DNA of 64,000 nucleotides from Nocardiopsis sp. ATB16-24 (GCF_030271535.1 NZ_JASCXJ010000003.1:186001-250000); one strand, 5' to 3'; positions 29,023 to 37,531 are shown, counted from the stretch's first letter. Notes: generated from the sequence alone by a model not told the origin. Numbers and translations are program-made.

Positions 29023-29136
29023 GAAGGGCTCGGGGCGGTGGTCGTACCGGAAACGGAGCGGGCCTTCCGGTCGAGGCGGACCACCGATGGCCGTCCCCGA
29101 GCGCATGGCTCCTTACCTTTCTTCTGGGAGTTCCTC

Positions 29137-30822
29137 TTAGTGGTCGGACGCCTTCTCCGCTCCGGCGCCGGTCAGAGCGCGGACCTGGAGCATCGCGAAC
29201 TTGTCGAAGTCGCGTTCCTTGGACATCAGGGTGCCGACGACCGCGCACAGGAGGCTGATCGGCACCGACACCAGGGCCGGGTTGGGCAGGGGGAACCAGG
29301 CGAAGTCCGCGTCGGGGATGAGCGCGCTCTCCGAACCCGAGACCACGGGGGAGAAGAAGACGAGGCCGACGGCGCTGATCAGACCGCCGTAGATGCCCCA
29401 GAGGGCGCCGGAGGTGTTGAACCGCTTCCAGAACAGACTGAGCAGCAGGGTCGGCAGGTTGGCCGAGGCCGCCATCGCGAACGCCAAGGAGACCAGGAAG
29501 GCCACGTTGAGGTTCTGCGCGAACACGGCCAGGACGATCGAGACCGTGCCCACACCCAGGGCGGCCATACGCGCGACCCTGACCTCCTCGGTCCCCGTGG
29601 CCTTGCCTCCGCGAAGGACGGAGTTGTAGAAGTCGTGCGCGATGGAGGACGAGGAGGCGATGACCAGGCCCGCCACGGTGGACAGGATGGCCGCGAAGGC
29701 CGCGGAGGCGATGATCGCCAACAGGACGGCACCGGCCATGTCGCCGCCGATGGTCTCACCGACCGCCTGGGCCAGTTGCGGGGCGGCCGTGTTGCCCGCC
29801 GCGTCCTGGGTGCTGATGGCCTCGTGGCCGACGATGGCCGCGGCGCCGAAGCCCAGCACCAGGGTCATCAGGTAGAAGACGCCGATGAGGCCGATGCCCC
29901 AGTTGACCGACTTCCTGGCGCTCTGGGAGTCGGGGACCGTGTAGAAGCGGATGAGGATGTGCGGAAGACCGGCCGTACCCAGTACCAGGGCCATGCCCAG
30001 GCTGATCAGGTCCAGCTTGTTCCACATGGTCTGGAGCGGGTCGCCCGCGACCTCCACGCCGTAGCGCAGACCGGGCTCCAGGAAGCCTTCCTTGCCGCTG
30101 GCGTTGGCGGCGTCGGTCATCAGGGCGCCCAGGTTGAACCCGTACAGCGACAGGGTCAGCAAGGTGAGCAGTGCGGCACCGGCCATGAGGATGACGGCCT
30201 TGATGATCTGTACCCAGGTGGTGCCCTTCATGCCGCCGAAGGTCACGTAGACCGTCATCAGCAGGCCGATGACCACGATGCCGACGATCTTGGCGGTGGC
30301 GGCGTCCATGCCGAGGAAGGTCTCTCCCGGCTGAATGCCCAGCAGCAGGGCGATGAGCGCGCCCGCGCCGACCATCTGGGCCAACAGGTAGAAGATCGAC
30401 ACCACGAGGGTGGAGACCGAGGCCGCGGTGCGGACGGGTCGCTGCCGCATACGGTAGGACAGCACGTCGCCCATGGTGTAGCGGCCGGAGTTGCGCAGGA
30501 GTTCCGCGACCAGGAGAAGGGCGACGAGCCAGGCGACGAGGAACCCGATGGAGTAGAGGAAGCCGTCGTAGCCGAAGAGGGCGATCATGCCGGCGATGCC
30601 CAGGAAGGAGGCGGCCGACATGTAGTCGCTGCCGATCGCCAGACCGTTCTGAAGGGGGGAGAAGCCGCGGCCCCCCGAGTGGAAGTCGGTGGCGGATCGG
30701 GTGTTGCGGCCGGCCCACACCGTGATGGCGAGCGTGGCTGCGATCATGAGGACGAAAAGGACGATGGTGACGATACGGCTGCTTTCGCTGACCGTGTCGA
30801 CCGCTTCCTGAGCGAGGATCAT
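29137..30822 (-). CDS. actP: Cation/acetate symporter ActP-like (pair 2)
   Basis: A 561-residue sodium:solute symporter with about 13 helices, of the ActP/MctC monocarboxylate type. SATDFHSGGRGFSPLQNGLAIGSDYMSAASFLGIAG opens the core, and LGTAGLPHILIRFYTVPDSQSARKS and SIAHDFYNSVLRGG are characteristic. It should import acetate, propionate or pyruvate. The start at 30822 overlaps the DUF485 stop (ATGA) and is supported by GGAGGGCGGCC; the long frame upstream is spurious. Compared with the copy at 24941 it lacks the large insertion. The operon promoter region carries a four-fold repeat of LytTR-like boxes. Confidence 0.92.
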   Translation of the reverse strand: MILAQEAVDTVSESSRIVTIVLFVLMIAATLAITVWAGRNTRSATDFHSGGRGFSPLQNGLAIGSDYMSAASFLGIAGMIALFGYDGFLYSIGFLVAWLVALLLVAELLRNSGRYTMGDVLSYRMRQRPVRTAASVSTLVVSIFYLLAQMVGAGALIALLLGIQPGETFLGMDAATAKIVGIVVIGLLMTVYVTFGGMKGTTWVQIIKAVILMAGAALLTLLTLSLYGFNLGALMTDAANASGKEGFLEPGLRYGVEVAGDPLQTMWNKLDLISLGMALVLGTAGLPHILIRFYTVPDSQSARKSVNWGIGLIGVFYLMTLVLGFGAAAIVGHEAISTQDAAGNTAAPQLAQAVGETIGGDMAGAVLLAIIASAAFAAILSTVAGLVIASSSSIAHDFYNSVLRGGKATGTEEVRVARMAALGVGTVSIVLAVFAQNLNVAFLVSLAFAMAASANLPTLLLSLFWKRFNTSGALWGIYGGLISAVGLVFFSPVVSGSESALIPDADFAWFPLPNPALVSVPISLLCAVVGTLMSKERDFDKFAMLQVRALTGAGAEKASDH

Positions 30823-31217
30823 CGGCCGCCCTCCTTGCTCGTCACACCGTTGTGGAGTTCGTCGCGCAGTTCGGTCGCCCGGACGTCGAGCTTGCGGCGC
30901 GCGTAGCCGGTGTACAGAACCGCGATCCCGAAGGTGGAGACGAACTGTAGGAGGCCGAAGACGAAGGCGACGTTGACGCTGCCGAAGAGCATGGTGCCCA
31001 TGGCGCCGCGGCCGAACGCGGACATGAGCACGTACAACAGGTACCACGCCATGAAGGCGACGCTCATCGGGAAGACGAAACCATAGAGGCGCTTCTTGAG
31101 TTCGACGAAGCGCGGGTCGCCGTGCATCGCGACGTAGGCCTCGCTCCGTATGGACCCGGCCTCGTCCCCGCCGCCGGGGGGCGGGACCGGATCCTTCGTG
31201 GGCCTGTCCGTTGACAT
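30819..31217 (-). CDS. DUF485 membrane protein (pair 2)
   Basis: A 132-residue protein with a hydrophilic N terminus and two membrane helices (about residues 50-70 and 82-104). SEAYVAMHGDPRFVELKKRLYGFVFPMSVAFMAWYLLYV is a typical DUF485 core. Such proteins pair with ActP-type symporters; their job is not established. ATG 31217 follows GGAGGTTTTC, and the stop overlaps the symporter start by 4 bp. Confidence 0.92.
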   Translation of the reverse strand: MSTDRPTKDPVPPPGGGDEAGSIRSEAYVAMHGDPRFVELKKRLYGFVFPMSVAFMAWYLLYVLMSAFGRGAMGTMLFGSVNVAFVFGLLQFVSTFGIAVLYTGYARRKLDVRATELRDELHNGVTSKEGGR

Positions 31218-31338
31218 GAAAACCTCCGGGGGATCGGCGGACAGCCGGTGACAAGAGTGTCTCGACCGTGTGATCTGCATTACCTCGAACTGTAAGGAGG
31301 GACACCGCACGACAAGAGGGTGCGCACGTCAGCGCGCG

Positions 31339-31409
31339 CCGAACGCGGGGGAGGAGCGTCGAGCGGTCGCCCAGCGCGCGCCGAACGGTCGGGTGACGCG
31401 CCGAACGGT
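31339..31409 (-). repeat. Array of four LytTR-type boxes
   Basis: On the minus strand the units read CGCGTTCGG (31339-31347), ACCGCTCGA (31359-31367), ACCGTTCGG (31381-31389) and ACCGTTCGG (31401-31409). The last two match the LytTR half-site consensus [TA][AC][CA]GTTN[AG][TG] at every position. Spacing is 20, 22 and 20 bp, the two-turn periodicity at which LytTR regulators bind direct repeats. The array is 122-192 bp upstream of the DUF485-actP operon start. Probable activator sites for the regulator encoded at 26970. Confidence 0.7.
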
Positions 31410-31579
31410 CGCCGAGTGGTGAGGCGTTCCGGCACAGGGGTCCGTGCCCGGTGGAAGACGTCGGACACGGGAGGGAAGGAGGCCGCGGCCCACCCCGGGA
31501 ATCCGCCCCTGCCAGGGGCGTTGTAACCTACGTGGCACCGCCTGCCGCGCGATCCGCTCGCGTCGGCGGGATCCGGACC

Positions 31580-31620
31580 CCGGACGAGGTGCGCCGTACC
31601 CGGTGACGACAAGACGGCGC
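31580..31620 (+). ncRNA. Guanidine-III riboswitch
   Basis: A 41-base element beginning CCGGACGAGGTGCGCCG and ending GACAAGACGGCGC. The two GCGCCGT/ACGGCGC arms and the CCGG/CCGG helix form the H-type pseudoknot of the ykkC-III (guanidine-III) class. It differs from the T. fusca aptamer, as I remember it, in only about three positions. It lies 38 bp upstream of an SMR exporter gene, the usual target, and would expose the ribosome site on guanidinium binding. Confidence 0.9.
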
Positions 31621-31657
31621 GTTCACGTACGCACGCACGTCACGGAGGTAACGGGCC

Positions 31658-31972
31658 ATGGCCTGGGTTGTTCTTGTGATCTCGGGGCTCTTCGAAACCG
31701 CGTGGGCGATCGCGCTCAGCGCCTCCCAGGGGTTCACCCGTTTGTGGCCGTCGGTGATCTTCGCGGTCACCATGGTGGTGAGCATGGCCGGTCTGGCCTA
31801 CGCGCTGCGCACCATCCCGGTGGGGACCGGCTACGCCGTCTGGGTGGCCGTCGGGGCGAGCGGGACCGCCCTGGTGGGCATGTTCTTCCTCGGAGAGGGG
31901 TTCAGCGTTCCCAAGGCGCTGTGCCTGCTGCTCGTCATCGCGGGCGTCATCGGGCTCAAGGTCCTGAGCTGA
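31658..31972 (+). CDS. gdx: Guanidinium exporter Gdx (SugE-type SMR transporter)
   Basis: A 104-residue small multidrug resistance protein with four membrane helices. Glu13 in LFETAWAIALSASQGF is the conserved proton/substrate-coupling residue, and WAIAL with the following G-F-T-R-L matches the SugE/Gdx branch rather than EmrE. AYALRTIPVGTGYAVWVAVGA is the helix 2-3 signature. Gdx proteins exchange guanidinium for protons as dual-topology dimers. The guanidine-III riboswitch immediately upstream settles the physiological substrate as guanidinium. Ribosome site GGAGGTAACGGGCC precedes the ATG. It converges on fdhD. Confidence 0.93.
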   Translation: MAWVVLVISGLFETAWAIALSASQGFTRLWPSVIFAVTMVVSMAGLAYALRTIPVGTGYAVWVAVGASGTALVGMFFLGEGFSVPKALCLLLVIAGVIGLKVLS

Positions 31973-31988
31973 GTCGTCGGCACCGCGC

Positions 31989-32873
31989 CTACCCGTCCGA
32001 GGGACCGCCCGCCCCGGAGGTCGTCGAGGGCTCGGCCGGGGACGGTTCCTCCAGGAGCACCCGATGCCCTCCGGTGTAGATGTTCATGGAGGCGCCGCGC
32101 AGGAAGCCGACGAGCGTCATGCCCGCCTCCCTTGCCAGGTCCACGGCCAGGGAGGAGGGCGCGGAGACGGCGGCCATCATGGGGATGCCCGCCATCCACG
32201 CCTTCTGCGTCAGCTCGAAGGAGGCGCGCCCGGAGACCAGCAACACGGTCTCCCGCAGTGGCAGGCGACCCGAGCGAAGCGCCCAGCCGACCAGTTTGTC
32301 CACCGCGTTGTGCCTGCCCACGTCCTCGCGCAGGGCGAGCAGCTCGCCCCGCGGGGTGAACAGGCCCGCGGCGTGCAGGCCGCCGGTGCGGTCGAACACG
32401 CGCTGCGCCCCGCGCAGTCGCTCGGGCAGTGAGACCAGGACGTCCATACCGATGCGCAGTCCGTCCTGGGCCACCGGCCACCGGGCCTGGGTGCGCACGG
32501 CGTCCAGGCTCGCCTTGCCGCACAGCCCGCAGGAGGAGGACGTGTAGAAGTTGCGCTCCAGGGAGGTGTCCGGACGGGGAACGCCCGGAGCCAGCGACAC
32601 GTCGAGCACGTTGTAGGTGTTGGAACCGTCCTCCGTGGCGCCGGCGCAGTAGCGGATGGCGATGACCTCCTCCTCCCCGCCGACCACGCCCTCACCCACC
32701 AGGAACCCCGCCGCGAGGTCGAAGTCGCTGCCGGGGGTGCGCATGGTGACGCTCAGTGGTTCGCCGTCCAGCCTGATCTCCAGGGGCTCCTCCACGACGA
32801 GCGTGTCCACGCGCTCGCCCGTGATCCCGTCCCTGATCCTCAGGACCTTCTCCCGGGTCGTGATCCGTCCCAT
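31989..32873 (-). CDS. fdhD: Formate dehydrogenase accessory sulfurtransferase FdhD
   Basis: A 294-residue FdhD, which transfers sulfur from the IscS desulfurase to the molybdenum cofactor of formate dehydrogenases. The active motif SSSCGLCGKASLDAV holds the C-x-x-C cysteines near residue 116; GGLHAAGLF and REDVGRHNAVDKLVGWAL are family signatures. ATG 32873 follows GGAAGGCGGTGCCG; the frame upstream has no coding character. No formate dehydrogenase gene lies in the window, so its client is elsewhere. The C-terminal 25 residues are low-complexity. Confidence 0.95.
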   Translation of the reverse strand: MGRITTREKVLRIRDGITGERVDTLVVEEPLEIRLDGEPLSVTMRTPGSDFDLAAGFLVGEGVVGGEEEVIAIRYCAGATEDGSNTYNVLDVSLAPGVPRPDTSLERNFYTSSSCGLCGKASLDAVRTQARWPVAQDGLRIGMDVLVSLPERLRGAQRVFDRTGGLHAAGLFTPRGELLALREDVGRHNAVDKLVGWALRSGRLPLRETVLLVSGRASFELTQKAWMAGIPMMAAVSAPSSLAVDLAREAGMTLVGFLRGASMNIYTGGHRVLLEEPSPAEPSTTSGAGGPSDG

Positions 32874-33031
32874 CGGCGCACCGCCTTCCGCTGCATCCGG
32901 TCCACCCCTCCACCCGCGCCGGGAGGCGCACACCGTGGCCGTTCTCCGACCCTCCACGTTCGGCTACCCGTCCTGAGCGGTCCGGACTCGTGGAACTCCG
33001 GTCAGCATCCCACGCGCGCCGCGAAGGGTTC

Positions 33032-33841
33032 TCAGCGCCCGGCCAGGAGTTCCTCGACCACCCTGCCCACACCGTCCTCGTGCCCGGCGGGGGCCACCCG
33101 TAGTCCCAAGGCGGGGTCGAGCAGGTCGGGGCGCCCACTGGCCATGGCGTACCCGACGCCCGCCCAGGACAGGGCGGCCAGGTCGTTGGGCATGTCCCCG
33201 AAGAAGACCACGTCCTCGGAGGAGATCCCCCACCGGTCGCAGACCATGGCGAGGGTGGTGCCCTTGTTCACGCCCGGCGCGCTCACCTCCAGCAGACCGT
33301 GGGCACCCGAGTAGGTGACCTCCGCCAGTGAGCCGACCGCCTCCGTCGCGGCCTCGTGCAGCACGTCCACCGGAGTGTCCCGGCACCGTACGAGCAGTTT
33401 GGTCACCGGAACGGCCCGCTCGAGGAGTGCGTCGGTGGTCTCCAGCACCTCCCGCACCCAGTCGTGGGGGACCCACGGTTCCACGAAGTAGTCGGAGTCG
33501 TGGAAGAAGTCGGTGCCGGTCTCGACCCCGAAGCCGATGTCGGGCAGGGAGTTGCGCAGTTTCTCGACCACCACGGCGGCGGACTCCGGTGCGATCGCCC
33601 GTGTCAGGGGGTCCTCCCCCGAAACGTGGGCGATGGCTCCGTTGCCGCATATCACCGCGGCACAGGGGAGCTGTTCGGCGATGTGTCGGGTGGTCCGGGG
33701 TGGACGCGCGGTGGCGATCACCACCTTGACGCCCATGTCCGCGGCGGAGGTCAGGGCACGTCGGTTACGTTCGGAGACGAGGCCCTCGGCTCCGAGGAGG
33801 GTGCCGTCGAGGTCGGTCGCGATCACACGGGGAAAGGCCAT
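33032..33841 (-). CDS. Cof-type HAD family hydrolase
   Basis: A 269-residue HAD phosphatase of the Cof/YbiV subtype. Motif I is ATDLDGTLLG (nucleophile Asp10), motif II lies in VVIATARPPR, motif III is the Lys of GVNKGTTLAMVCDRWG, and motif IV is FFGDMPNDLAAL. The cap domain lies between residues 85 and 185. Substrates of this group are small phosphorylated sugars or cofactors; which one cannot be told. Start ATG 33841: a CATAAT hexamer (33849-33854, minus strand) ends seven bases before it, suggesting leaderless transcription. A nearby ATG at 33850 would lie inside that hexamer. Confidence 0.88.
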   Translation of the reverse strand: MAFPRVIATDLDGTLLGAEGLVSERNRRALTSAADMGVKVVIATARPPRTTRHIAEQLPCAAVICGNGAIAHVSGEDPLTRAIAPESAAVVVEKLRNSLPDIGFGVETGTDFFHDSDYFVEPWVPHDWVREVLETTDALLERAVPVTKLLVRCRDTPVDVLHEAATEAVGSLAEVTYSGAHGLLEVSAPGVNKGTTLAMVCDRWGISSEDVVFFGDMPNDLAALSWAGVGYAMASGRPDLLDPALGLRVAPAGHEDGVGRVVEELLAGR

Positions 33842-34297
33842 GATGCGCATTATGGCCGCTGCCGCCCACGAAACGAAGAGCCGGACGTTCCCGCCCACAG
33901 GTAGGGAGTCCGCCGCCTTTGAAGGTCCTCGCGTCGGCGGAGAACACGCACGTACCGGATCCGGCCCGTGAAGGGACGCCCGCTCGGGTACGCGTGTCGC
34001 GCGGCCCCGTCGGGGGCCGAGTACGGCGCGGACCCGCGCCGGGCCGAACCCCGTCTCCCGCGTCCACAGTGTCGGCGCCACCTGGAGGCGGAACTCCGAT
34101 GCGCACCCGTGCCGTCCATCGACGCGCCGGGACGGACCGAGCACCCCCACCGATCCCCGGTGACGTGGGACGTGGGTCGCCGACCCCAACGGTGCGGCCG
34201 GTTCGTCGATGGACGACTCCGTCTCCTTGACCCTTGACTTCGTGGGGACACGAAGTCCCACACTGGAACCGCCTGGCGAGAAGCGGAGAGCGACACC
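33842..34297. other. Intergenic region between HAD phosphatase and methyltransferase
   Basis: 456 bp separating divergent genes. Frames here lack ribosome sites and family resemblance. Apart from the CATAAT hexamer close to the phosphatase start I recognise no element. Confidence 0.5.
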
Positions 34298-34888
34298 ATG
34301 GACAAGCGGACCAGACGTGTACGAAGCCGGTGGGAACGGATGTCGGCACGGTATGACAAGGGGGAGAGAACACAACGGCTCGTCCTCGGCGACATCCGTG
34401 CCCGTCTGTGCGCGGCGGCGCGCGGTCGGGTGCTGGAGGTCGCGGTGGGCACCGGCCACAACCTGCCGTACTACCCCGACGGGGTGGAGATCACCGGGGT
34501 GGACCTGAGCCCCCGCATGCTGGCGCGGGCACGGGTGCGGGCGGCGGAACTGGGAAGACGGGTCGATCTCCGGGAGGGCGACGCCCAGGACCTGCCCTTC
34601 GGTGACGAGGAGTTCGACACCGTCGTGTGCGCGCTCGCCCTGTGCACCATCCCCGACCAGTACCGGGCCCTGGCGCAGATGCACCGGGTCCTGCGGCCGG
34701 GCGGGCTCCTGCTGCTGGTGGACCACGTCGAGTACACCCGCCGGCCCTTCCGACTGTTCGAGACGCGTAAGGAGTCGCCCCGGAGGCTTCCCCGGCACGT
34801 CGCCGTCGACGTGGGTTTCACCGTCGACGACCACGACCGGACCGCGTGGGGCTTCGTCGAACGGGTCACCGCCCACCGGAGTGGATGA
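34298..34888 (+). CDS. Class I SAM-dependent methyltransferase (PmtA-like)
   Basis: A 196-residue methyltransferase. Motif I is LEVAVGTGHNLPYYP, close to the phospholipid N-methyltransferase/UbiE-like group. ITGVDLSPRMLARAR, GDAQDLPFGDEEFDTVVCAL and MHRVLRPGGLLLLVDH follow in canonical order. It is slightly shorter than usual, ending soon after the seventh strand. GCGGAGAGCGACACC precedes the ATG. Substrate unknown; small molecule or lipid are both possible. Confidence 0.85.
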   Translation: MDKRTRRVRSRWERMSARYDKGERTQRLVLGDIRARLCAAARGRVLEVAVGTGHNLPYYPDGVEITGVDLSPRMLARARVRAAELGRRVDLREGDAQDLPFGDEEFDTVVCALALCTIPDQYRALAQMHRVLRPGGLLLLVDHVEYTRRPFRLFETRKESPRRLPRHVAVDVGFTVDDHDRTAWGFVERVTAHRSG

Positions 34889-35026
34889 GAGCCGAACCGG
34901 CGACGCGGTATCCGGTCCGCTGCCCCGGAGGCAGCCGGATGTCCGAAACCCGCGACGTGGCGCCTCGTCACTTTTTCCTCGGCGCTGCGACGGGACTTCG
35001 CCCCGACCCGGTGTGACAGTTGTCCC

Positions 35027-35812
35027 ATGGCTACGCACAGCGAACTGCGAGACTTCTGGGAACGCCGCCTCGAAGGCGACTGGACGGAGAGCGGTGTCGG
35101 ATACCGGGCTCTGGGCCGGTCCTTCAACACGTGGATGTACCGGGTGCGCGAGGAGGTCTTCCTGCGTGAGACCTCCCGCCTGGCCCCGGTCCCGAACCGT
35201 GTCCTGGACGTGGGCAGCGGAACGGGCTTCTACGTGGACCTGTGGGCGAGGATGGGCGTCGACGACGTCACCGGCTGCGACATGACCGACGCGGCCGTGC
35301 AGCGCCTACGCCACAGGTTCCCCGACCACCGTTTCGTCCAACAGGACGCCGCGGACCTCGACGCGTTCGACGCCGACGCCTTCGACGCGGTCTCCTGCAT
35401 GGACGTGCTCTTCCACATCACCGACGACGAGCGCTACACCAGCGCCCTCGGCGAGTTCGCCCGGGTGCTGCGCCCCGGCGGCCTCCTCGTGGTCTCCGAG
35501 AACTTCCTCCGACGTCCGGAGCAGCGCGGCGAGCACCAGGTCAACCGGACCCTGGAGTGGATCACGGACGCCGCCGGACGAGCCGGGTTCGACCTGATCC
35601 GCCGCGTGCCCATGCTCGTGTTGATGAACGCCCAGGTGGACGCCCCCGCGCCGTGGCGCAAGGCGTGGGGCGGCGCTCTGCGCGCGGTCACCCTGACCGA
35701 GCCGACCGGGTGGGCGGCGGGCGCCGCCCTGTACCCGTGGGAGCGGCGCCTGGTCCGGCGCCGTAGGGAGAGCCCCACCACGGAGATGGCGGTGTTCCGC
35801 CTCCGGGGTTAG
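35027..35812 (+). CDS. Class I SAM-dependent methyltransferase
   Basis: A 261-residue methyltransferase. LDVGSGTGFYVDLWARMG is the SAM-binding motif near residue 66, VTGCDMTDAAVQRL carries the acidic ribose-binding residue, DAVSCMDVLFHITDDERY the post-II region and VLRPGGLLVVSEN motif III. A C-terminal extension of about 70 residues (APAPWRKAWGGALRAV) may be a substrate lid. No ribosome site is evident. It follows another methyltransferase gene by 138 bp; whether they share a pathway is unclear. Confidence 0.82.
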   Translation: MATHSELRDFWERRLEGDWTESGVGYRALGRSFNTWMYRVREEVFLRETSRLAPVPNRVLDVGSGTGFYVDLWARMGVDDVTGCDMTDAAVQRLRHRFPDHRFVQQDAADLDAFDADAFDAVSCMDVLFHITDDERYTSALGEFARVLRPGGLLVVSENFLRRPEQRGEHQVNRTLEWITDAAGRAGFDLIRRVPMLVLMNAQVDAPAPWRKAWGGALRAVTLTEPTGWAAGAALYPWERRLVRRRRESPTTEMAVFRLRG

Positions 35813-35959
35813 CGCGAAGTCGCCGTTTCCTCCTGAGCGGAAAAGGATGCTCACCGCCGATAGTGGGTAGCGGGATACGGTTGATGTCCACGTTGTGTCG
35901 CGACCCCGTCCGGGTCGGGCTCGTGTCACCGCGAACATCATCCTGCTCGGGAGGTGACT

Positions 35960-37201
35960 GTGCGACGCTCCACCATCGTGTCGGTGGCCAAATGGGGGCT
36001 CGTGGGTCTGGTCGGTACCCAGGTCGCGGTGGCGGTGACCCTCATGGGGATCAACCACTGGCGGAAGAAGTCCATGCCCCGCCGAGCACCCTTCCCACGC
36101 ACGCCCCCGGCGGAGTTCCCGGTGGGGGACACCGGAACCGAGGCCACGGTCTACACCTACGGTGAGGACCTGTTCGAGGACATGCTCACGGAGATCCGGG
36201 GAGCTCGAAAACGCATCCTGTTCGAGTCCTACATGATCAAGGACGACAGGGTGGGAAGGACCTTCAAGAAGGAGCTCATCGAGGCGGCCGACCGGGGCGT
36301 CGAGGTGTACGTGATCTACGACGGCTTCGCGAACCTGGTGGTGCCCTCCTCCTTCTTCCGTTTTCCTCCCAGCGTCCACGTGCTGAGATACCCGGCCTTC
36401 CGTCCGGGGGTCCTTCTGCTCAACATTCGCAAGTCCGGCCGTGACCACCGCAAGATCCTCACCATCGACGGTGAGGCGGGGTTCGTCGGTGGATACAACA
36501 TCGGGGCGCTGTACGCCACCGACTGGCGTGACACCCACATGCGGATGTCCGGCCCGGCGGTGTGGGAGCTGGAGAACGCCTTCATCGATTTCTGGAACAT
36601 GAACCGACGCCCACACCACCCCGAGCTGGAGAACCTGGGCGAGACCGACTGGGACGCGCACCTTCGCGTGCACCGCAACGTCCCCGAACAGCTGATCTAC
36701 CCCATCCGGGCGATGTTCCTGGAGGCGGTCGACAGGGCCCAGGAGAGGGTGCTGTTCACCCAGGCCTACTTCATGCCCGACCGGGAGTTCCAACGGGTGA
36801 TGCTCGACGCCGTGGAACGGGGGGTGGAGGTCCACGTCCTCGTACCGGAGAACTCCAACCACGCCGTCGCGGACTGGATATCCCGTAGCCAGTACGCGGT
36901 GATGCTGCGCGGAGGGGTGCGGCTGTGGCTCTACCAGGACGCCATGGTGCACGCCAAGACCGCGACGGTGGACGGCCGCTGGTCCACGATCGGCACCGCC
37001 AACGTGGACCGGCTGAGCCTGATCGGCAACTACGAGGTCAACGTGGAGATCTTCGACGAAGGCGTGGCCAGGCACCTGGAGGAGGTCTTCGCCAACGACC
37101 TCACCAACTGCCGGGAACTGACCGCGCGGGAGTGGGAGGAACGCTCGCTCCTGGCGAGGTTCGGGGAGGCCGTCCTGGCCCCCTGGCGGCCGTTCCTGTG
37201 A
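35960..37201 (+). CDS. Phospholipase D / cardiolipin synthase-like protein
   Basis: A 413-residue PLD-superfamily protein with an N-terminal membrane helix (residues 8-28) and two HKD motifs: DHRKILTIDGEAGFVGGYNIG near residue 163 and VHAKTATVDGRWSTIGTANVD near 328. In cardiolipin synthases these two sites join two phosphatidylglycerol molecules, and the single N-terminal anchor fits a membrane-bound enzyme. GTG 35960 is preferred over 35954 because GGGAGG ends five bases before it. Transcribed alone. Confidence 0.85.
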   Translation: MRRSTIVSVAKWGLVGLVGTQVAVAVTLMGINHWRKKSMPRRAPFPRTPPAEFPVGDTGTEATVYTYGEDLFEDMLTEIRGARKRILFESYMIKDDRVGRTFKKELIEAADRGVEVYVIYDGFANLVVPSSFFRFPPSVHVLRYPAFRPGVLLLNIRKSGRDHRKILTIDGEAGFVGGYNIGALYATDWRDTHMRMSGPAVWELENAFIDFWNMNRRPHHPELENLGETDWDAHLRVHRNVPEQLIYPIRAMFLEAVDRAQERVLFTQAYFMPDREFQRVMLDAVERGVEVHVLVPENSNHAVADWISRSQYAVMLRGGVRLWLYQDAMVHAKTATVDGRWSTIGTANVDRLSLIGNYEVNVEIFDEGVARHLEEVFANDLTNCRELTAREWEERSLLARFGEAVLAPWRPFL

Positions 37202-37309
37202 CGGAGCCGTCGTTCCCGCGCGCGGAGACGACACCTCCACGCGGGCGGATTCCGCCGAGGGGCCGACCCCGGTGACTCGGCCACGCCCCGGCGCGGCCCG
37301 ACACCGAGG

Positions 37310-37531
37310 TCAGGGCCGGCGAGGGGGCGGCGGTCCCAGACGTTGAGAGAAGAACGGGTCCGGCTCGGTCTTGCGGGGGCGAGGGCCGCCCCAGTGCTGG
37401 GGGCCCGGGTGGGGTGTGCGATGGAGCGCTCCCGCGATAGCGGAGGGTGAGGCGCCCCGCTGCCGCGCGGGCGGCCTGGTCTCCTCGTGCTCCTCCGGCC
37501 GTTCGTCCTCGGAGCGTTGTGCGCGCGTCAT
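37310..37531 (-). CDS. Small Arg/Pro-rich hypothetical protein
   Basis: A 73-residue protein beginning MTRAQRSEDERPEEHEETR, rich in Arg, Pro and Glu, with no hydrophobic segment; likely disordered. The case for it being real is a textbook ribosome site (GGGGAGGTCGG) directly before the ATG and its free-standing place between two larger genes. I know no family. It may be transcribed toward the phospholipase D gene. Confidence 0.5.
   Translation of the reverse strand: MTRAQRSEDERPEEHEETRPPARQRGASPSAIAGALHRTPHPGPQHWGGPRPRKTEPDPFFSQRLGPPPPRRP

Larger units (their letters stand above)
31218..31657. other. Divergent control region between DUF485-ActP operon and guanidinium exporter
   Basis: 440 bp. 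From left to right it holds the 5' region of the minus-strand operon, a four-fold array of LytTR-like boxes (31339-31409), about 170 bp with no recognised element, and the guanidine-III riboswitch (31580-31620) with the exporter's ribosome site. Confidence 0.6.

Noticed and set aside
28892-29136. LytTR boxes in front of the kinase gene
   Set aside because: A CGGAACGAC-like stretch overlaps the presumed transcription start and has no partner at two-turn spacing.
31580-31620. Guanidine-I (ykkC) riboswitch
   Set aside because: The long ykkC consensus blocks are absent; length and pseudoknot arms fit the guanidine-III class.
33919-34230. Possible small gene between the HAD phosphatase and the methyltransferase
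   Set aside because: No ribosome site and composition typical of translated GC-rich non-coding DNA.
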